Positions 15,873-25,894 are shown, counted from the stretch's first letter. The stretch: DNA of 64,000 nt from Arenimonas caeni (GCF_003024235.1 NZ_KZ679095.1:1-64000); one strand, 5' to 3'. Made by a program: numbers and translations. The notes: generated by a model from the sequence alone, not told the origin.

Positions 15873-17693
15873 ATGCCCCGTACCCACCAGCTCGCCGGCG
15901 CCCTTGCCCTGGCGCTTGCCTGCGCCGGCACCGTCCAGGCCCAGGAGTTCACCGGCTTCTACGTGTTCGGCGACAGCCTGAGCGACTCGGGCAACATCGC
16001 CCAGTTCAGCGGCCTGCCGGCTGGCAACAGCTTCACCACCAACCCGGATCCGGTCGCGGCCGAGATCATCGCCGCCTACTTCGGCCAGTCCGGCCTGAAC
16101 TCGCTGTCCGGTGGCCCGAACTTCGCCTGGGGCGGCGCCTGCGTGAACCCGGTCGGCGACTGCCTCAACCCGGTGCCGCGCATCAGCGACCAGGTCTCGC
16201 AGTACCTCGCGCTGACCGGCGGCACGGCCGACCCGAACGCGCTCTACAGCATCTGGGGCGGCGCCAACGACATCTTCGCCACGCTGACGAATGATCCGCT
16301 CAACGCCCAGGCCAACACCGTCGCCGCGGCGACGGCCTACGTGCAGCAGATCGCGCGCCTGCAGGGCGCCGGCGCCAACTACATCATCGTCTACAACCTG
16401 CCCAACCTCGGCGCCACGCCGCAGTTCGGGTCGACGCCGAACGCCGGCTCGGTCTCGCAGATCACGGTGGTGTACAACTCGGCGCTCAACGCCGGCCTCG
16501 AGCAGCTCGGCGACGGCATCATCCCGGTCAACACCTTCGGCCTGATCAGCGAGATCATCGCCGACCCGACGCGCTTCGGCTTCACCAACGTCACCGGCGT
16601 GGCCTGCACCCCGGCCAACTCGGTGGCCTGCGGTCCGGCCGGTTCCGGCCTGCCGGCGACCTACCAGCCCGGCACCAACGAGACCTACCTGTTCGCCGAC
16701 GGCGTGCACCCGAGCGGCGCCGCGCACGCGATGCTGGCCAACGTGGTGATCACCACCATCGCCGCGCCGGTGCAGTTCTCGATGGCCGGCGAAGCCGGCG
16801 TGCAGATCAACGAGAACCACGTGCGCGCCATCAACGACGAGATGCTGTCGGACTTCCAGCTCGACCGCGAAGTCGGCAGCGTGCGCGGCTACGCCACGGT
16901 GCAGTACGGCCAGCAGGACTTCGACGCCAGCGCCGCCGTGCCGGGCGCCGATGCCGACGTGCTCAGCCTGAGCCTGGGCGCCAACCACCGCTACTCCGAG
17001 AACGCCTACTGGGGCCTGGCCATCACCCTGGGCAACCACGACACCGACACCGGCATCGGCAACCTCGACGGCCGTTCGGTGATCGCCTCGCTGCACGGCA
17101 CCCTGCGCTTCGGCGGCGGTGGCTACGTGCACGGCGCGGTCAGCGGCGGCAGCACCAGCATCGACGTCAGCCGCGAGATCGTGCTCGGCCCGTACGTGCG
17201 TGAGGAAACCGGCGGCACCAACGCCAGCGTCCTCGGCGCCGAGCTGGGCATCGGCTGGCTCTGGAACACCGGCAGCATGCAGCACGGCCCGTTCGCCGCG
17301 GCCACCTGGCTGCAGCAGGAAGTCGACGGCTTCTCCGAGGACAGCGGCTACGCCACCTCGATGAACTACGCCGGCTTCGACCGTGACTCGATGGTCACCC
17401 GCCTGGGCTACCAGCTGATGGGCAACGCGGGCGACTTCCGTCCGTTCGTGCGCGTGGCCTACAACGAGGAGTCCGAGGACAACCAGGTCTTCGTCAACGC
17501 CGGCTCGAACTCGATGCCGGGCCGCTTCACGATGCCGGGCTTCACCCCGTCCAAGGACTGGATGAGCGCCGAGCTGGGCCTGAACTGGCAGGTGGGCGAG
17601 AACATCACCGCCTTCGCCGCCTACAGCGGTCGTTTCAACGACGACCAGCAGGAGCGCCACAGCGGCAGCCTGGGCCTGCGCGTCACGTTCTGA
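15873..17693 (+). CDS. GDSL-family esterase autotransporter (EstA-like)
   Basis: 606 residues. A signal peptide (1-23, ...VQA) is followed by an SGNH/GDSL passenger: FGDSLSDSGN with nucleophile S35, the block III GAND at 130-133, and DGVHPSG with catalytic D276 and H279. From about 345 a C-terminal autotransporter beta-barrel runs to a terminal Phe. The protein is expected to display lipase/esterase activity at the cell surface, as for Pseudomonas EstA. An intrinsic terminator follows the stop. Confidence 0.93.
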   Translation: MPRTHQLAGALALALACAGTVQAQEFTGFYVFGDSLSDSGNIAQFSGLPAGNSFTTNPDPVAAEIIAAYFGQSGLNSLSGGPNFAWGGACVNPVGDCLNPVPRISDQVSQYLALTGGTADPNALYSIWGGANDIFATLTNDPLNAQANTVAAATAYVQQIARLQGAGANYIIVYNLPNLGATPQFGSTPNAGSVSQITVVYNSALNAGLEQLGDGIIPVNTFGLISEIIADPTRFGFTNVTGVACTPANSVACGPAGSGLPATYQPGTNETYLFADGVHPSGAAHAMLANVVITTIAAPVQFSMAGEAGVQINENHVRAINDEMLSDFQLDREVGSVRGYATVQYGQQDFDASAAVPGADADVLSLSLGANHRYSENAYWGLAITLGNHDTDTGIGNLDGRSVIASLHGTLRFGGGGYVHGAVSGGSTSIDVSREIVLGPYVREETGGTNASVLGAELGIGWLWNTGSMQHGPFAAATWLQQEVDGFSEDSGYATSMNYAGFDRDSMVTRLGYQLMGNAGDFRPFVRVAYNEESEDNQVFVNAGSNSMPGRFTMPGFTPSKDWMSAELGLNWQVGENITAFAAYSGRFNDDQQERHSGSLGLRVTF

Positions 17694-17720
17694 CCGCCGC
17701 CGCGTTTTGCACGATGAGAA

Positions 17721-17750
17721 GGCCGCCCCCCGGGGCGGCCTTTCTCTTTC
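17721..17750 (+). terminator. Terminator of the GDSL autotransporter gene
   Basis: AAGGCCGCC and GGCGGCCTT form a GC-rich hairpin with a CCCCGG-type loop followed by TTTCTCTTT, located 30 bases after the stop codon. Confidence 0.8.
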
Positions 17751-17771
17751 CCGCCTCCCCGCCACGCCCTG

Positions 17772-18065
17772 TGTAGGAGCGCCTTCAGGCGCGAAGCTTT
17801 TGCGATTTATGCTTTTTGGCGACTCGTGACTTTCGCGAGTGGAGGCACGCCACCTCCTCGAACCTGTCGTCGTGGCCGAAAGGAAATCAATAGCGAACGG
17901 CAGGCACCAGTCGTTCGCGCCGCAGCTCTTTCGAGTCGCCACCAAGTCGCGTCCCTGGTGGCGGCGCCACTCCGATAGTCACCCGGCCGTAGGGGGCAGG
18001 AGAAAATATTGCGTCGGGCCTGAAGACCCTCCCACAAGAGCTTCGCGCCTGAAGGCGCTCCTACA
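17772..18065. mobile_element. 294-bp MITE-like element with perfect terminal inverted repeats
   Basis: The ends at 17772-17798 and 18039-18065 are perfect 27-base inverted copies of the REP-type unit TGTAGGAGCGCCTTCAGGCG... A second, divergent unit of GTGGGAGGG type lies just inside the right end (18011-18037). The interior contains no convincing gene; short open frames on both strands look like chance reading of a repeat. The interior seems familiar to me as a dispersed sequence in xanthomonad genomes, which is memory and not shown here. The right end lies nine bases from the tamB stop. Confidence 0.65.
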
Positions 18066-18073
18066 GGTGGGGC

Positions 18074-21000
18074 TTAGCGTTCGTGGCGCCAGTTGAGGGA
18101 GGCGGCGTTTTCGTTGCCGGATTCGACGCTGATGTCGAAGCCGCGGGCGAGCAGGTATTTGAGGGTGACGACCTGGCCGGTGCCGACCAGGGACACGCCG
18201 TAGCTGATGAACAGGCGCGGCGAGAGGTACTTGCCGACCGTGAGCGCGGCGCCGCCGAGGTTGCGCGATTCGGCCACGCCGGCCTCGTCCAGGCCCAGGC
18301 GGGCGCCAATTTGCTGGGCCACCAGGTTGCCGCCGGCGCCCAGGGCCATCGCCGCGGCGTCGAGCTGCTGGGATTCGGCGCCGCTGGTGCTGCGCAGCGG
18401 GCGGCCGAACACCAGCCAGCTCAGCGCCTCGCTCGTGTCCATCGCCGGCGCCGACGTGACCGTCGTTTCCGGCCGGCGCGCGGTGCCGCGCACCTGCACG
18501 CCGACGGTGACCTCGTCGAACTTGCGCTCGGCGCGGATGTCCAGGCCCGGGTTGTCGAAGGCCGAGTCCGTGTACGAGAGCCGGGCGCGGCGGATGTCCA
18601 GCGCCTGGCCGTAGGCGCGGTAGCTGCCGGTGACGTCGAGCGTGCCCGAGGCGGTGGCGGCGCGGTCGGGGCGCTGGCGCAGCGTGAGCGCGCCGCCCAT
18701 GCGGCCGTCGAGGCCGAAGCCGCGCAGCTTCACCTCGTCGCCCAGCGACACGCGCACGTCGAGGTCGGTCGGCAACGGCGGGCCACGGTCGGGGTCGACC
18801 GGGTCGAGCACCACCACGTCGGGCGAGACGCTGGCGCTGCCATCGAGCAGCTCCAGGTCCACGCGCGCCTCGGGCACGTCCACCTGGCCGCGCACGCGCA
18901 GCACCGACTGAGCGTAGGCCAGCGACAGCTTCGGGCTGGCGATCAGGTAGAGCTCGGGCGTGCTGGCGAAGGTGACGCGCTCGCCCTCGAGCGTGAGCTG
19001 CAGCGGCGCCTGCGGGTCGCGCAGGTCGAGGCTGCCGTCCACGCGCAGCCGGCCCTCGCCCGAGCGCAGGCTGCCCGACAGCCGCGCCAGGCCTTCGGGC
19101 GGGCCGTCGAATTCGAAATCGCCTTCGGCCAGCTTCAGGCCCAGCGCCGGCAGCTCGGCCGCGAAGCCGGCCAGCCGCGCCTGGCCCGAGAGCACCGGCG
19201 CCGACTCGCGGCCCGCCAGCTGCAGCTGGCCCGCCAGGCGGCCCCGGGGCGCAGCGAGGTCCTCCGAGAACAGCTCGAGGAAGCTGAGCTCGCGCGCATC
19301 CAGGCGCAGCTCGCCGTCGAGCGCGGGGTCGTCGCCGGTGCCGCGCTGCAGCCGGCCCGAAAGGCGCCCGCCCTCGGCGAGCGCGGCCTCGAGATTCACT
19401 CCGAGGCCGCTGCCGTCGAGGAGCAGCGTGGCCACCAGGTTTTCGTAGCCGAACAGGTCGCGCCGGGACTCGGGGTCGAGCCGCAGCGCGCCGCGCGCCG
19501 ACGCGAGCCGGCCGTCGCCGCGCCACTGGCCGTCGCCGTCGCGGCGCAGCGCCGCCTGCAGCGACACCGTGCCGTCGAGCGTGAGCGGCACGCCCTCGTC
19601 GGCCGGCAGCCAGGGCGCGGCCAGCGCGAGCGGGAGCGCGTCGCCGCCCACGTCGAGCGCACTGCCTTCGGCCTGCACGCACAGCCGGCCCTCGGTGTCG
19701 CCCGCGCGCAGGCAGGCGCGCGCCAGCTGCAGGCGCGCGGGGCCGACGCGGAAATCCGCCGGCGCCTGCAGCGCCAGGCGCGGGCCGACGGCGGGCTCGA
19801 CCAGCAGCTGCGAGAGCGTGCCCACCGCATCGCCGCCGGACTGCGCCAGCGTGCCCGCCAGCGCCATCCGCCCGTGCGGGCCATGGGCCTGCGCCTGCAG
19901 TTCGAGCCGGGCGCGGCTACCGCGGGCGTCGAGCGCCAGTTCGTCGGCCTGCAGGCCCGACAGCGACAGGCCCGCGGCGCGCAGCGTGAGTTCGCCACCC
20001 TCGCCGCGCGCCGGCAGGTCGCCGCGCAGCGTGAGGCTGGCGGCTTCCTGGTCATCCCAGGCCAGGGCCTGGCCGCGCAGGTCGGCCGAGATGCCCGGCG
20101 ATGCGGCCGGGCCGCGCACGCGCAGGCGGCCTTCGAGCCGGCCGGCCGCGCCCGCCGCGAGGTCGGACAACGCCAGCGGCGACATCGTCAGCTCGAAGTC
20201 GTGGACGTCGCCGAAGCGGCCGCGCGCGTCGAGCTCGCTGTCGCCGAGGCGAATGCTGGCCTCGCCGTCGCCGCCGCCGGGTGCGAAGCGCAGGTCGGCG
20301 CGCGCCAGCAGCGGCCGCTGGCGCAGCTGGCCCGAGAGCGTGGGCAGCCGCAGCTGGCCACGCCACTGGCCGGCCTCGTCCTGGGTGGCCTGAAGCGCCA
20401 GCTCGCCGTCGAGGCGGCCCGGGTAGCCGGGCAGGAAGTAGCCGGGGTCGAGCGCCTGCAGCCTGGCATCCAGGCGCAGTTCCGTGGCGGACGCCCAGCG
20501 CAGCGCGCCCGAGCCCTGCAGCCCGCCGCCGGGCGTGTCGGCCTGCAGCCGTGCAAGCTGCAGCTGCTCGCGGTCGCCCTGGCCGGCGAGCGTGATCGTG
20601 GCCTGCTCGCCGTCGCGCGCCAGGGTGGCGGCGGCGTCGAGCGACCAGTCGTCCGCGACGCCCTGCACGCGCGCCTCGCCGCGGGCCACCACGGCCGGCG
20701 CGGCCGGGTCGTCCGAGGGAAGCTGCAGGGCGTCGGTGCGGGCGCGCAGGTCGAAGGGCAGCGTGTCGTCGAGCGTGAGTTCGCCGGTCACCCGCAGCGC
20801 GCCGCCGTCGAGCACGAGATCGAGCGGGTCCAGGCGCAGGCGGTCGTCGACGACCGAGACGCGCGAGGGCGCGAGCTGAACGGTCGTTTCGCCCCGGGCC
20901 AGCCGGCCCGACAGGCCGGCCTCGCCGCCGGTGCCTTCGGCCTTGAGCTCGAAGGCGAGGTGCTCGCCGGGCGCCAGGCCCAGCAGCGCCGGCGCCAGGC

Positions 21001-21823
21001 CCTGCGAGCCGGCCTGCAGCGACCAGCGCGGTGCGTCGGCGTCGCCCTGCACGCTGGCGGCGAGCTGGCTGCGACCGGGCAGCTCGCCGCTGGCCTCGAT
21101 GCGCAGGTCCTGCAGGCGGCCCTGCACCGACGCCTGCAGCGCGGCGGCGGGCGAGTCGTCGGTGGCCGGTCGCGACCAGCGTGCAGTGAGCGCGCTGCGG
21201 TAGTCGCGGGCGGGGCGGTATTCGCCCTTGAGCTGCAGGTGGCCGGGCGTGCCGCTGGCGTCGAGCGAGGTGAGGGTGAAGCCCTCGTCCACCAGGTGCA
21301 GGCCGCGCGCGGCCAGCGTGTCGAGCGCAAGCAGCGCTTCCTCTCCTCGCATCACCTCGAGCCCGGCGACATCGACGCGCGCGCTGCGGATGTCCAGTGG
21401 CAGCGGGATGCGCGGCAGCACGCCGGGCCACTCCGGCGGCGAGAAGGGTTCGTCCCTGGCCTCGGGCAGCACCAGCACGGCGTCGTCGAGCTCGAGCGCG
21501 TCGAGCTGCAGGCGGCGGCCGAGCAGGGGCAGCAGGTCGGGGTCGAGCATCAGGCGGCGTGCGCGCAGTTCGACGCCGTCCTGCGCGTAGCGCACGCCGT
21601 GCAGCACCAGCGGCCCGCGCAGGGCACCCTCGGCGCGCTCCCATTGCAGCGCACCCTCCGGCAGGCGCGCGGTGATCTGCGCCAGCAGCGTGTCGCGGCC
21701 GCCGGCGCTGAGCAGCAGCCAGGCCAGCACGGCGCCCAGCAGCGCGCCCAGCGCGAAGCCGGCCGCGCCCAGCCGCAGCGACCAGCGGCGAAGGCGCGAG
21801 CGCGGTGCGGCGGGCGCGTTCAC
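18074..21823 (-). CDS. tamB: Translocation and assembly module inner-membrane subunit TamB
   Basis: 1249 residues. An N-terminal membrane anchor (about 15-38, LGAAGFALGALLGAVLAWLLL) is followed by a very long AsmA-like beta-strand repeat region. The conserved C-terminal DUF490/TamB domain includes SAPAMDTSEALSWLVFGRP, LGAGGNLVAQQIGARLGLDE and VGKYLSPRLFISYG. TamB spans the periplasm and works with TamA in outer-membrane assembly and lipid transport. The GTG start at 21823 overlaps the tamA stop (GTGA), so the pair is translationally coupled. A longer upstream frame is the shadow of tamA. Confidence 0.95.
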   Translation of the reverse strand: MNAPAAPRSRLRRWSLRLGAAGFALGALLGAVLAWLLLSAGGRDTLLAQITARLPEGALQWERAEGALRGPLVLHGVRYAQDGVELRARRLMLDPDLLPLLGRRLQLDALELDDAVLVLPEARDEPFSPPEWPGVLPRIPLPLDIRSARVDVAGLEVMRGEEALLALDTLAARGLHLVDEGFTLTSLDASGTPGHLQLKGEYRPARDYRSALTARWSRPATDDSPAAALQASVQGRLQDLRIEASGELPGRSQLAASVQGDADAPRWSLQAGSQGLAPALLGLAPGEHLAFELKAEGTGGEAGLSGRLARGETTVQLAPSRVSVVDDRLRLDPLDLVLDGGALRVTGELTLDDTLPFDLRARTDALQLPSDDPAAPAVVARGEARVQGVADDWSLDAAATLARDGEQATITLAGQGDREQLQLARLQADTPGGGLQGSGALRWASATELRLDARLQALDPGYFLPGYPGRLDGELALQATQDEAGQWRGQLRLPTLSGQLRQRPLLARADLRFAPGGGDGEASIRLGDSELDARGRFGDVHDFELTMSPLALSDLAAGAAGRLEGRLRVRGPAASPGISADLRGQALAWDDQEAASLTLRGDLPARGEGGELTLRAAGLSLSGLQADELALDARGSRARLELQAQAHGPHGRMALAGTLAQSGGDAVGTLSQLLVEPAVGPRLALQAPADFRVGPARLQLARACLRAGDTEGRLCVQAEGSALDVGGDALPLALAAPWLPADEGVPLTLDGTVSLQAALRRDGDGQWRGDGRLASARGALRLDPESRRDLFGYENLVATLLLDGSGLGVNLEAALAEGGRLSGRLQRGTGDDPALDGELRLDARELSFLELFSEDLAAPRGRLAGQLQLAGRESAPVLSGQARLAGFAAELPALGLKLAEGDFEFDGPPEGLARLSGSLRSGEGRLRVDGSLDLRDPQAPLQLTLEGERVTFASTPELYLIASPKLSLAYAQSVLRVRGQVDVPEARVDLELLDGSASVSPDVVVLDPVDPDRGPPLPTDLDVRVSLGDEVKLRGFGLDGRMGGALTLRQRPDRAATASGTLDVTGSYRAYGQALDIRRARLSYTDSAFDNPGLDIRAERKFDEVTVGVQVRGTARRPETTVTSAPAMDTSEALSWLVFGRPLRSTSGAESQQLDAAAMALGAGGNLVAQQIGARLGLDEAGVAESRNLGGAALTVGKYLSPRLFISYGVSLVGTGQVVTLKYLLARGFDISVESGNENAASLNWRHER

Positions 21824-23598
21824 AGGTCGGGACCGATGTTGAGGTGCAGCTGCACCGAGTTGGCGGCGTCGGAGCCGAAGCCGTGCGCCACGTCCACCCG
21901 CACCGGGCCCACCGGCGAGCGCCAGCGCAGGCCGAGGCCGGCGCCGACCTGTGGGTCGAAGCTGTCGCGGCTTTCGAAGGCGTCGCCGGCGTCGACGAAG
22001 AAGGCAATGCCCCAGCTGCGGGTGAACATGCGCTCGAACTCCACGCTGGCCACGGCCAGGTGCTGGCCGCCGAACACATAGCTGCGGCCATTGCTGCCGA
22101 TGATGGACGGGCCGATTTCCTTGTAGCCGTAGCCGCGTACGCTGCGGTCGCCGCCGGCGTAGAAGCGCAGCGATGGCGGCAGGGAAGAGAACTCGTCGCT
22201 CACCGTGGTGCCGGCCTCGGCGCGCAGCAGCAGGCGGTTGCGGCGGCCGAAGCTGCGGATCCACTTGCCCTCGGCGCGCAGCTGCACGAAGTCGATGTCC
22301 GAGCCCAGCGCCGTCGAGCCGGCGCGCAGTTCCACGGTCAGGCCGCGCGCGCTGCGCGGGTAGAGCGGGTCGTCGGCCTCGCTCCACTGTGCCCAGAGCG
22401 AGGGATAGACCAGGGTCGAGTAGGCATATTCGAAGCCGGTGGTGGCGTCTTCGAAGCGCTCGCGGCGCAGGTTCAGCGCCGCCACCAGGTTCCAGCGGCC
22501 GATGCTGCCGCTGCGGCTGCCGGTGACCTCGAGCAGTTCGTTGTTGATGCCATCGACCTCTTCCTGCTGCAGGCGCGCGCTGGCGGTATACCAGCCGTCG
22601 ACCCAGCGGAAGGCGGGGATGCGGTAGCTGGCCGCGAGGTCGTTGCGGCGCTGCGCGAGGCCGGCGAGCAGGTCGAGCTTGTGGCCGCGGTCGTTCACCC
22701 AGCGACGCTCCAGGCCGCCGGTCAGGCCCAGGCCGCTGTCGGTGCCGAAGCGCACGCCGGCGCTCCAGACGCTGCGCTTGGCCGGGCTGAGCGACACCTG
22801 CACCGGCACCTCCAGGTCCTCGCCTTCGCCGGGCTCGGGGTGGATGTCGATGGCGGCGAAGTAGTCGAGTTGCGCCAGCGAGGACTGCAGCTTCAGCAAC
22901 TGCGCCTGGTCATAGGGCTCGCCCGGGGTCCAGGGCACGAGGTGGTCGAGCAGGCCGTCGCGGAAGGGGTGGCCTTCGAAGCGCGCCTCGCCCAGCGAAT
23001 GGCGTGGGCCGGTGTCCCAGGCCAGGGCGATGTCGGCCACGCGCTCCGCGCGCGTGACTTCCACCCGGTGCGCGCCCAGGCGCGCGCGGAAATAGCCGCG
23101 TGCGGCCAGCAGGCGGTCCACCGAGGCCTTGCCGTCCTCGTACACGGAATGCACGAAGGGCTGGCCTTCGCGCGGGCGCAGGCGTTCGATCCGGCGGGCC
23201 AGCACCTCGTCGGACTCGCCCGGGCCGCTGATCGTGATCTCGCGTTTGCGCACGCGCACCGGTTCGCCCGGCACCACGCGCACGCGCACCGACACGCGCT
23301 CGCCGTCGCGCTCGAACTCGGTCTGAACCTGCGCTTCGTAGTGCCCGTAGGGCTCGAGCGCCTGGCGCGCCTCCCGCGGCGCCCGGCGCAGCAGGTAGGA
23401 CAGCCGCGCCTCGCTCAGGCCCTGGCGCCGGGCCGGATTGAGTTTCTCGAGCGACAGGGCGGCCAGCACGTCGCTGCGCTGGGCGGGGTCGTCCAGGCCC
23501 TCCACGCGCACCGACACCAGCTCGAGCGCCGCCGCCGGCATCGCCAGCAGCAGGCCCAGGCACAGCGTTGGCAGCAGGCGGGTGAGGGGGGCGCGCAT
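21820..23598 (-). CDS. tamA: Translocation and assembly module outer-membrane subunit TamA
   Basis: 592 residues of the Omp85 family. A signal peptide (about 1-24, ending MPAAA) precedes three POTRA domains (about 25-265). A 16-strand barrel follows, with the family's conserved segment FYAGGDRSVRGYGY and a C-terminal strand ending HLNIGPDL. The ATG at 23598 is preferred to the upstream frame start at 23661 because it places the signal peptide at the N-terminus. It is coupled to tamB by a four-base overlap and divergent from the TonB-receptor gene. Confidence 0.95.
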   Translation of the reverse strand: MRAPLTRLLPTLCLGLLLAMPAAALELVSVRVEGLDDPAQRSDVLAALSLEKLNPARRQGLSEARLSYLLRRAPREARQALEPYGHYEAQVQTEFERDGERVSVRVRVVPGEPVRVRKREITISGPGESDEVLARRIERLRPREGQPFVHSVYEDGKASVDRLLAARGYFRARLGAHRVEVTRAERVADIALAWDTGPRHSLGEARFEGHPFRDGLLDHLVPWTPGEPYDQAQLLKLQSSLAQLDYFAAIDIHPEPGEGEDLEVPVQVSLSPAKRSVWSAGVRFGTDSGLGLTGGLERRWVNDRGHKLDLLAGLAQRRNDLAASYRIPAFRWVDGWYTASARLQQEEVDGINNELLEVTGSRSGSIGRWNLVAALNLRRERFEDATTGFEYAYSTLVYPSLWAQWSEADDPLYPRSARGLTVELRAGSTALGSDIDFVQLRAEGKWIRSFGRRNRLLLRAEAGTTVSDEFSSLPPSLRFYAGGDRSVRGYGYKEIGPSIIGSNGRSYVFGGQHLAVASVEFERMFTRSWGIAFFVDAGDAFESRDSFDPQVGAGLGLRWRSPVGPVRVDVAHGFGSDAANSVQLHLNIGPDL

Positions 23599-23654
23599 CC
23601 GGCACAAGCATACCGGCAGTCCGCGTCCGTCCCGGGCAAGGGGGTGTGAAGGGC

Positions 23655-23690
23655 TTGTCATCCCGCCTCACGCGAATGATAATGATTCGC
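23655..23690 (+). promoter_or_regulatory. Fur-box-controlled promoter of the TonB receptor operon
   Basis: GCGAATGATAATGATTCGC (23672-23690) matches the 19-base Fur consensus at 14 positions and is a 9-1-9 palindrome with one mismatch. It overlaps the -10 box GATAAT (23678-23683), which lies 17 bases after a -35 box TTGTCA (23655-23660). Iron-loaded Fur bound here would block RNA polymerase. Confidence 0.8.
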
Positions 23691-23740
23691 ATTAGCTAGC
23701 CTCCGACGGCCCAGCCAACAACAAAACCAAGGGTCTTCCG

Positions 23741-25894
23741 ATGCTTCCGAACCTGCTTTCGCCGGCGGCGCCTGCCGTTTCGCGCCGCCGCCTCGTGCTT
23801 GCCGTTTCCCTGGCCGTGGCCAGCCTGCCGGCGCTGGCCGCGCCGGCGCCGGCCCCGGCTCCCGAGCCGGCCACCCTCGACGAGGTGGTGGTGACGGCCT
23901 CGGGCTTCGAGCAGGTCATCCGGGAAGCGCCGGCGAGCATCAGCATCATCACGCGCGAGCAGCTCGAGACCAAACCCTGGCACGGCCTGGCCGAGGCTCT
24001 GGCCGACGTCGAGGGCATCGACGTCGGCGCCGCGGTCGACAAGACCGGCGCGCCGAGCATCTCGATCCGCGGAATGCCTTCGGACTACACGCTGATCCTG
24101 GTCGACGGCCGCCGACAGAACGCCGCCGGCAACGTCACCCCGAACAACTTCGGCGGCACCGCCAACAACTTCATCCCGCCGCTGTCGGCGATCCAGCGCA
24201 TCGAAGTGATCCGCGGCCCGATGTCGACGCTCTACGGTTCGGACGCGATGGGCGGCGTGGTGAACATCATCACCCGCAAGGTCGGCAGCCAGTGGAGCGG
24301 CGCGCTGGCGCTGGAGGGCACGCTGCAGCAGGACAACGACTTCGGCGACATGAGCGGCGGCAACGTCTATGCCGCCGGCCCGCTGGGCAAGGCGCCGCTG
24401 GGCCTTTCGGTCTGGGGCGGCTGGTTCAAACGCGGCGCCGCCGACGTCGAGTACCTCGACCAGGGCGGCGACACCGTGGTGCCGTGGATGGGCGCCAACC
24501 CGGTGGCCTACGAGAACTTCAACCTCGGCGCGCGCCTGTCGCTGATGGCCGGCGACAACCACGACCTGTGGCTGGAGGCGACGCGCGGCAGACAGCGCTA
24601 CGACAACAGCGCCGGCCAGGTCGGCACGCTCGGCAGCGGCGGCTACGCGCCGGTGCAGCGCTACCACCGCGACCAGCTCACCCTGGCCTGGACCGCGCGC
24701 CTGGGCATCGGCACGCTCGAGACCACGCTGATGGACTCGACCACCGAGACCATCGGCCGCCTGGTGCCGCCGGGCGTGCCCGGCGCCGGCAGCCCGCGCA
24801 CGCTGGAAACCACCAACACCGTGTTCGATGCCAAGCTCGTCACCGGCGTGGGCGATCACACGTTCAGCGTGGGCGGCCAGTACTGGGACGCCGGCATGGA
24901 GGACGGCGTGGCGCCGGGATCCTTCGCCTTCGAGCAGTGGGCGCTGTTCGCGGAGGACGAGTGGACGCTGCGCGACGACCTCAAGCTCACCCTGGGCCTG
25001 CGCCACGACGAGCACAGCAGCTTCGGCGGCCACGCCAGCCCGCGTGCCTATCTGGTCTGGAACGCCAGCGAGCGCTGGGTGCTCAAGGGCGGCATCAGCC
25101 AGGGCTACAAGACGCCGCGCGTCGAGCAGCTCACCGACGGCATCAACGGTTTCGGCGGCCAGGGCCGCATTCCGCTGATCGGCACGCCGGACCTGAAGCC
25201 GGAAACCAGCACCACCAGCGAGATCGGCCTGTACTACGCCGGCGCCAGCGGCATGAGCGCGTCCTTCGGCCTGTTCCACAACGATTTCCAGGACAAGATC
25301 GCGCGCGGCGTGCCGGTGTTCAACTGCAGCTTCGCCGCCTCGCCGGACCGCCCGGGCTGCGTGGACGTGGGCTACTGGCCGCTGGTCGACACCTTCGGCC
25401 AGAGCATCAACATCGACGAAGCGGTGACCCGCGGCGCCGAGCTGGGCCTGACCCTGCCCTTCGCCGAGCGCTGGGAGTGGGTGGCCAACTACACCTGGAC
25501 CGACAGCGAGCAAAAGAGCGGCGATGCCGCCGGCCAGCCGCTGGCCGACACCCCGCGGCACATGTTCAACACCAGCCTGCACTGGGACGCCACCGACGCC
25601 CTGAGCCTCTCGCTGCGCGGCGAGTACCGCTCCGAGCGCTACCGCGGCGCCGGTGCCGCCCAGGACCAGCTGGGCGACTTCAGGGCGTATTCGCTGCTGC
25701 ACCTGTCATCGACTTGGCGCATCAGCGACACCGTCCGCCTGAACGCCGCCATCTACAACCTCGCCGACAAGGATTTCGTCGACTACCGACCCTACGTCAG
25801 CAATGCCGGCACCGGCGCGGTGTCGTACGCCAACACCTACGTCAACAGCGAAGACGGCCGCCGGCTGTGGCTGTCGCTGAACGTGGACTTCTGA
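23741..25894 (+). CDS. TonB-dependent siderophore/iron receptor
   Basis: 717 residues. A signal peptide runs to about 34 and is followed by an Ala/Pro linker. The TonB box TLDEVVVTA is at 45-53. The plug domain (about 60-170) includes SIRGMPSDYTLILVDGRRQN and IQRIEVIRGPMSTLYGSDAMGGVVNIIT, and a 22-strand barrel ends in a terminal Phe. Organisation resembles FepA/CirA-type catecholate receptors. Ligand is not certain, but the overlapping Fur box argues for ferric siderophore or iron complex uptake. The PepSY-protein gene follows 19 bases downstream. Confidence 0.92.
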   Translation: MLPNLLSPAAPAVSRRRLVLAVSLAVASLPALAAPAPAPAPEPATLDEVVVTASGFEQVIREAPASISIITREQLETKPWHGLAEALADVEGIDVGAAVDKTGAPSISIRGMPSDYTLILVDGRRQNAAGNVTPNNFGGTANNFIPPLSAIQRIEVIRGPMSTLYGSDAMGGVVNIITRKVGSQWSGALALEGTLQQDNDFGDMSGGNVYAAGPLGKAPLGLSVWGGWFKRGAADVEYLDQGGDTVVPWMGANPVAYENFNLGARLSLMAGDNHDLWLEATRGRQRYDNSAGQVGTLGSGGYAPVQRYHRDQLTLAWTARLGIGTLETTLMDSTTETIGRLVPPGVPGAGSPRTLETTNTVFDAKLVTGVGDHTFSVGGQYWDAGMEDGVAPGSFAFEQWALFAEDEWTLRDDLKLTLGLRHDEHSSFGGHASPRAYLVWNASERWVLKGGISQGYKTPRVEQLTDGINGFGGQGRIPLIGTPDLKPETSTTSEIGLYYAGASGMSASFGLFHNDFQDKIARGVPVFNCSFAASPDRPGCVDVGYWPLVDTFGQSINIDEAVTRGAELGLTLPFAERWEWVANYTWTDSEQKSGDAAGQPLADTPRHMFNTSLHWDATDALSLSLRGEYRSERYRGAGAAQDQLGDFRAYSLLHLSSTWRISDTVRLNAAIYNLADKDFVDYRPYVSNAGTGAVSYANTYVNSEDGRRLWLSLNVDF

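Noticed and set aside
17807-18096. Short open frames on both strands within the MITE-like element
   Set aside because: They are bounded by the repeat ends, have no ribosome site and overlap each other; more likely chance reading of a repeat that is sometimes annotated as protein.
18083-22081. A 1332-codon plus-strand open frame
   Set aside because: Antisense to tamB, with Arg/Gln/Ala-rich low-complexity content and no recognisable domain.
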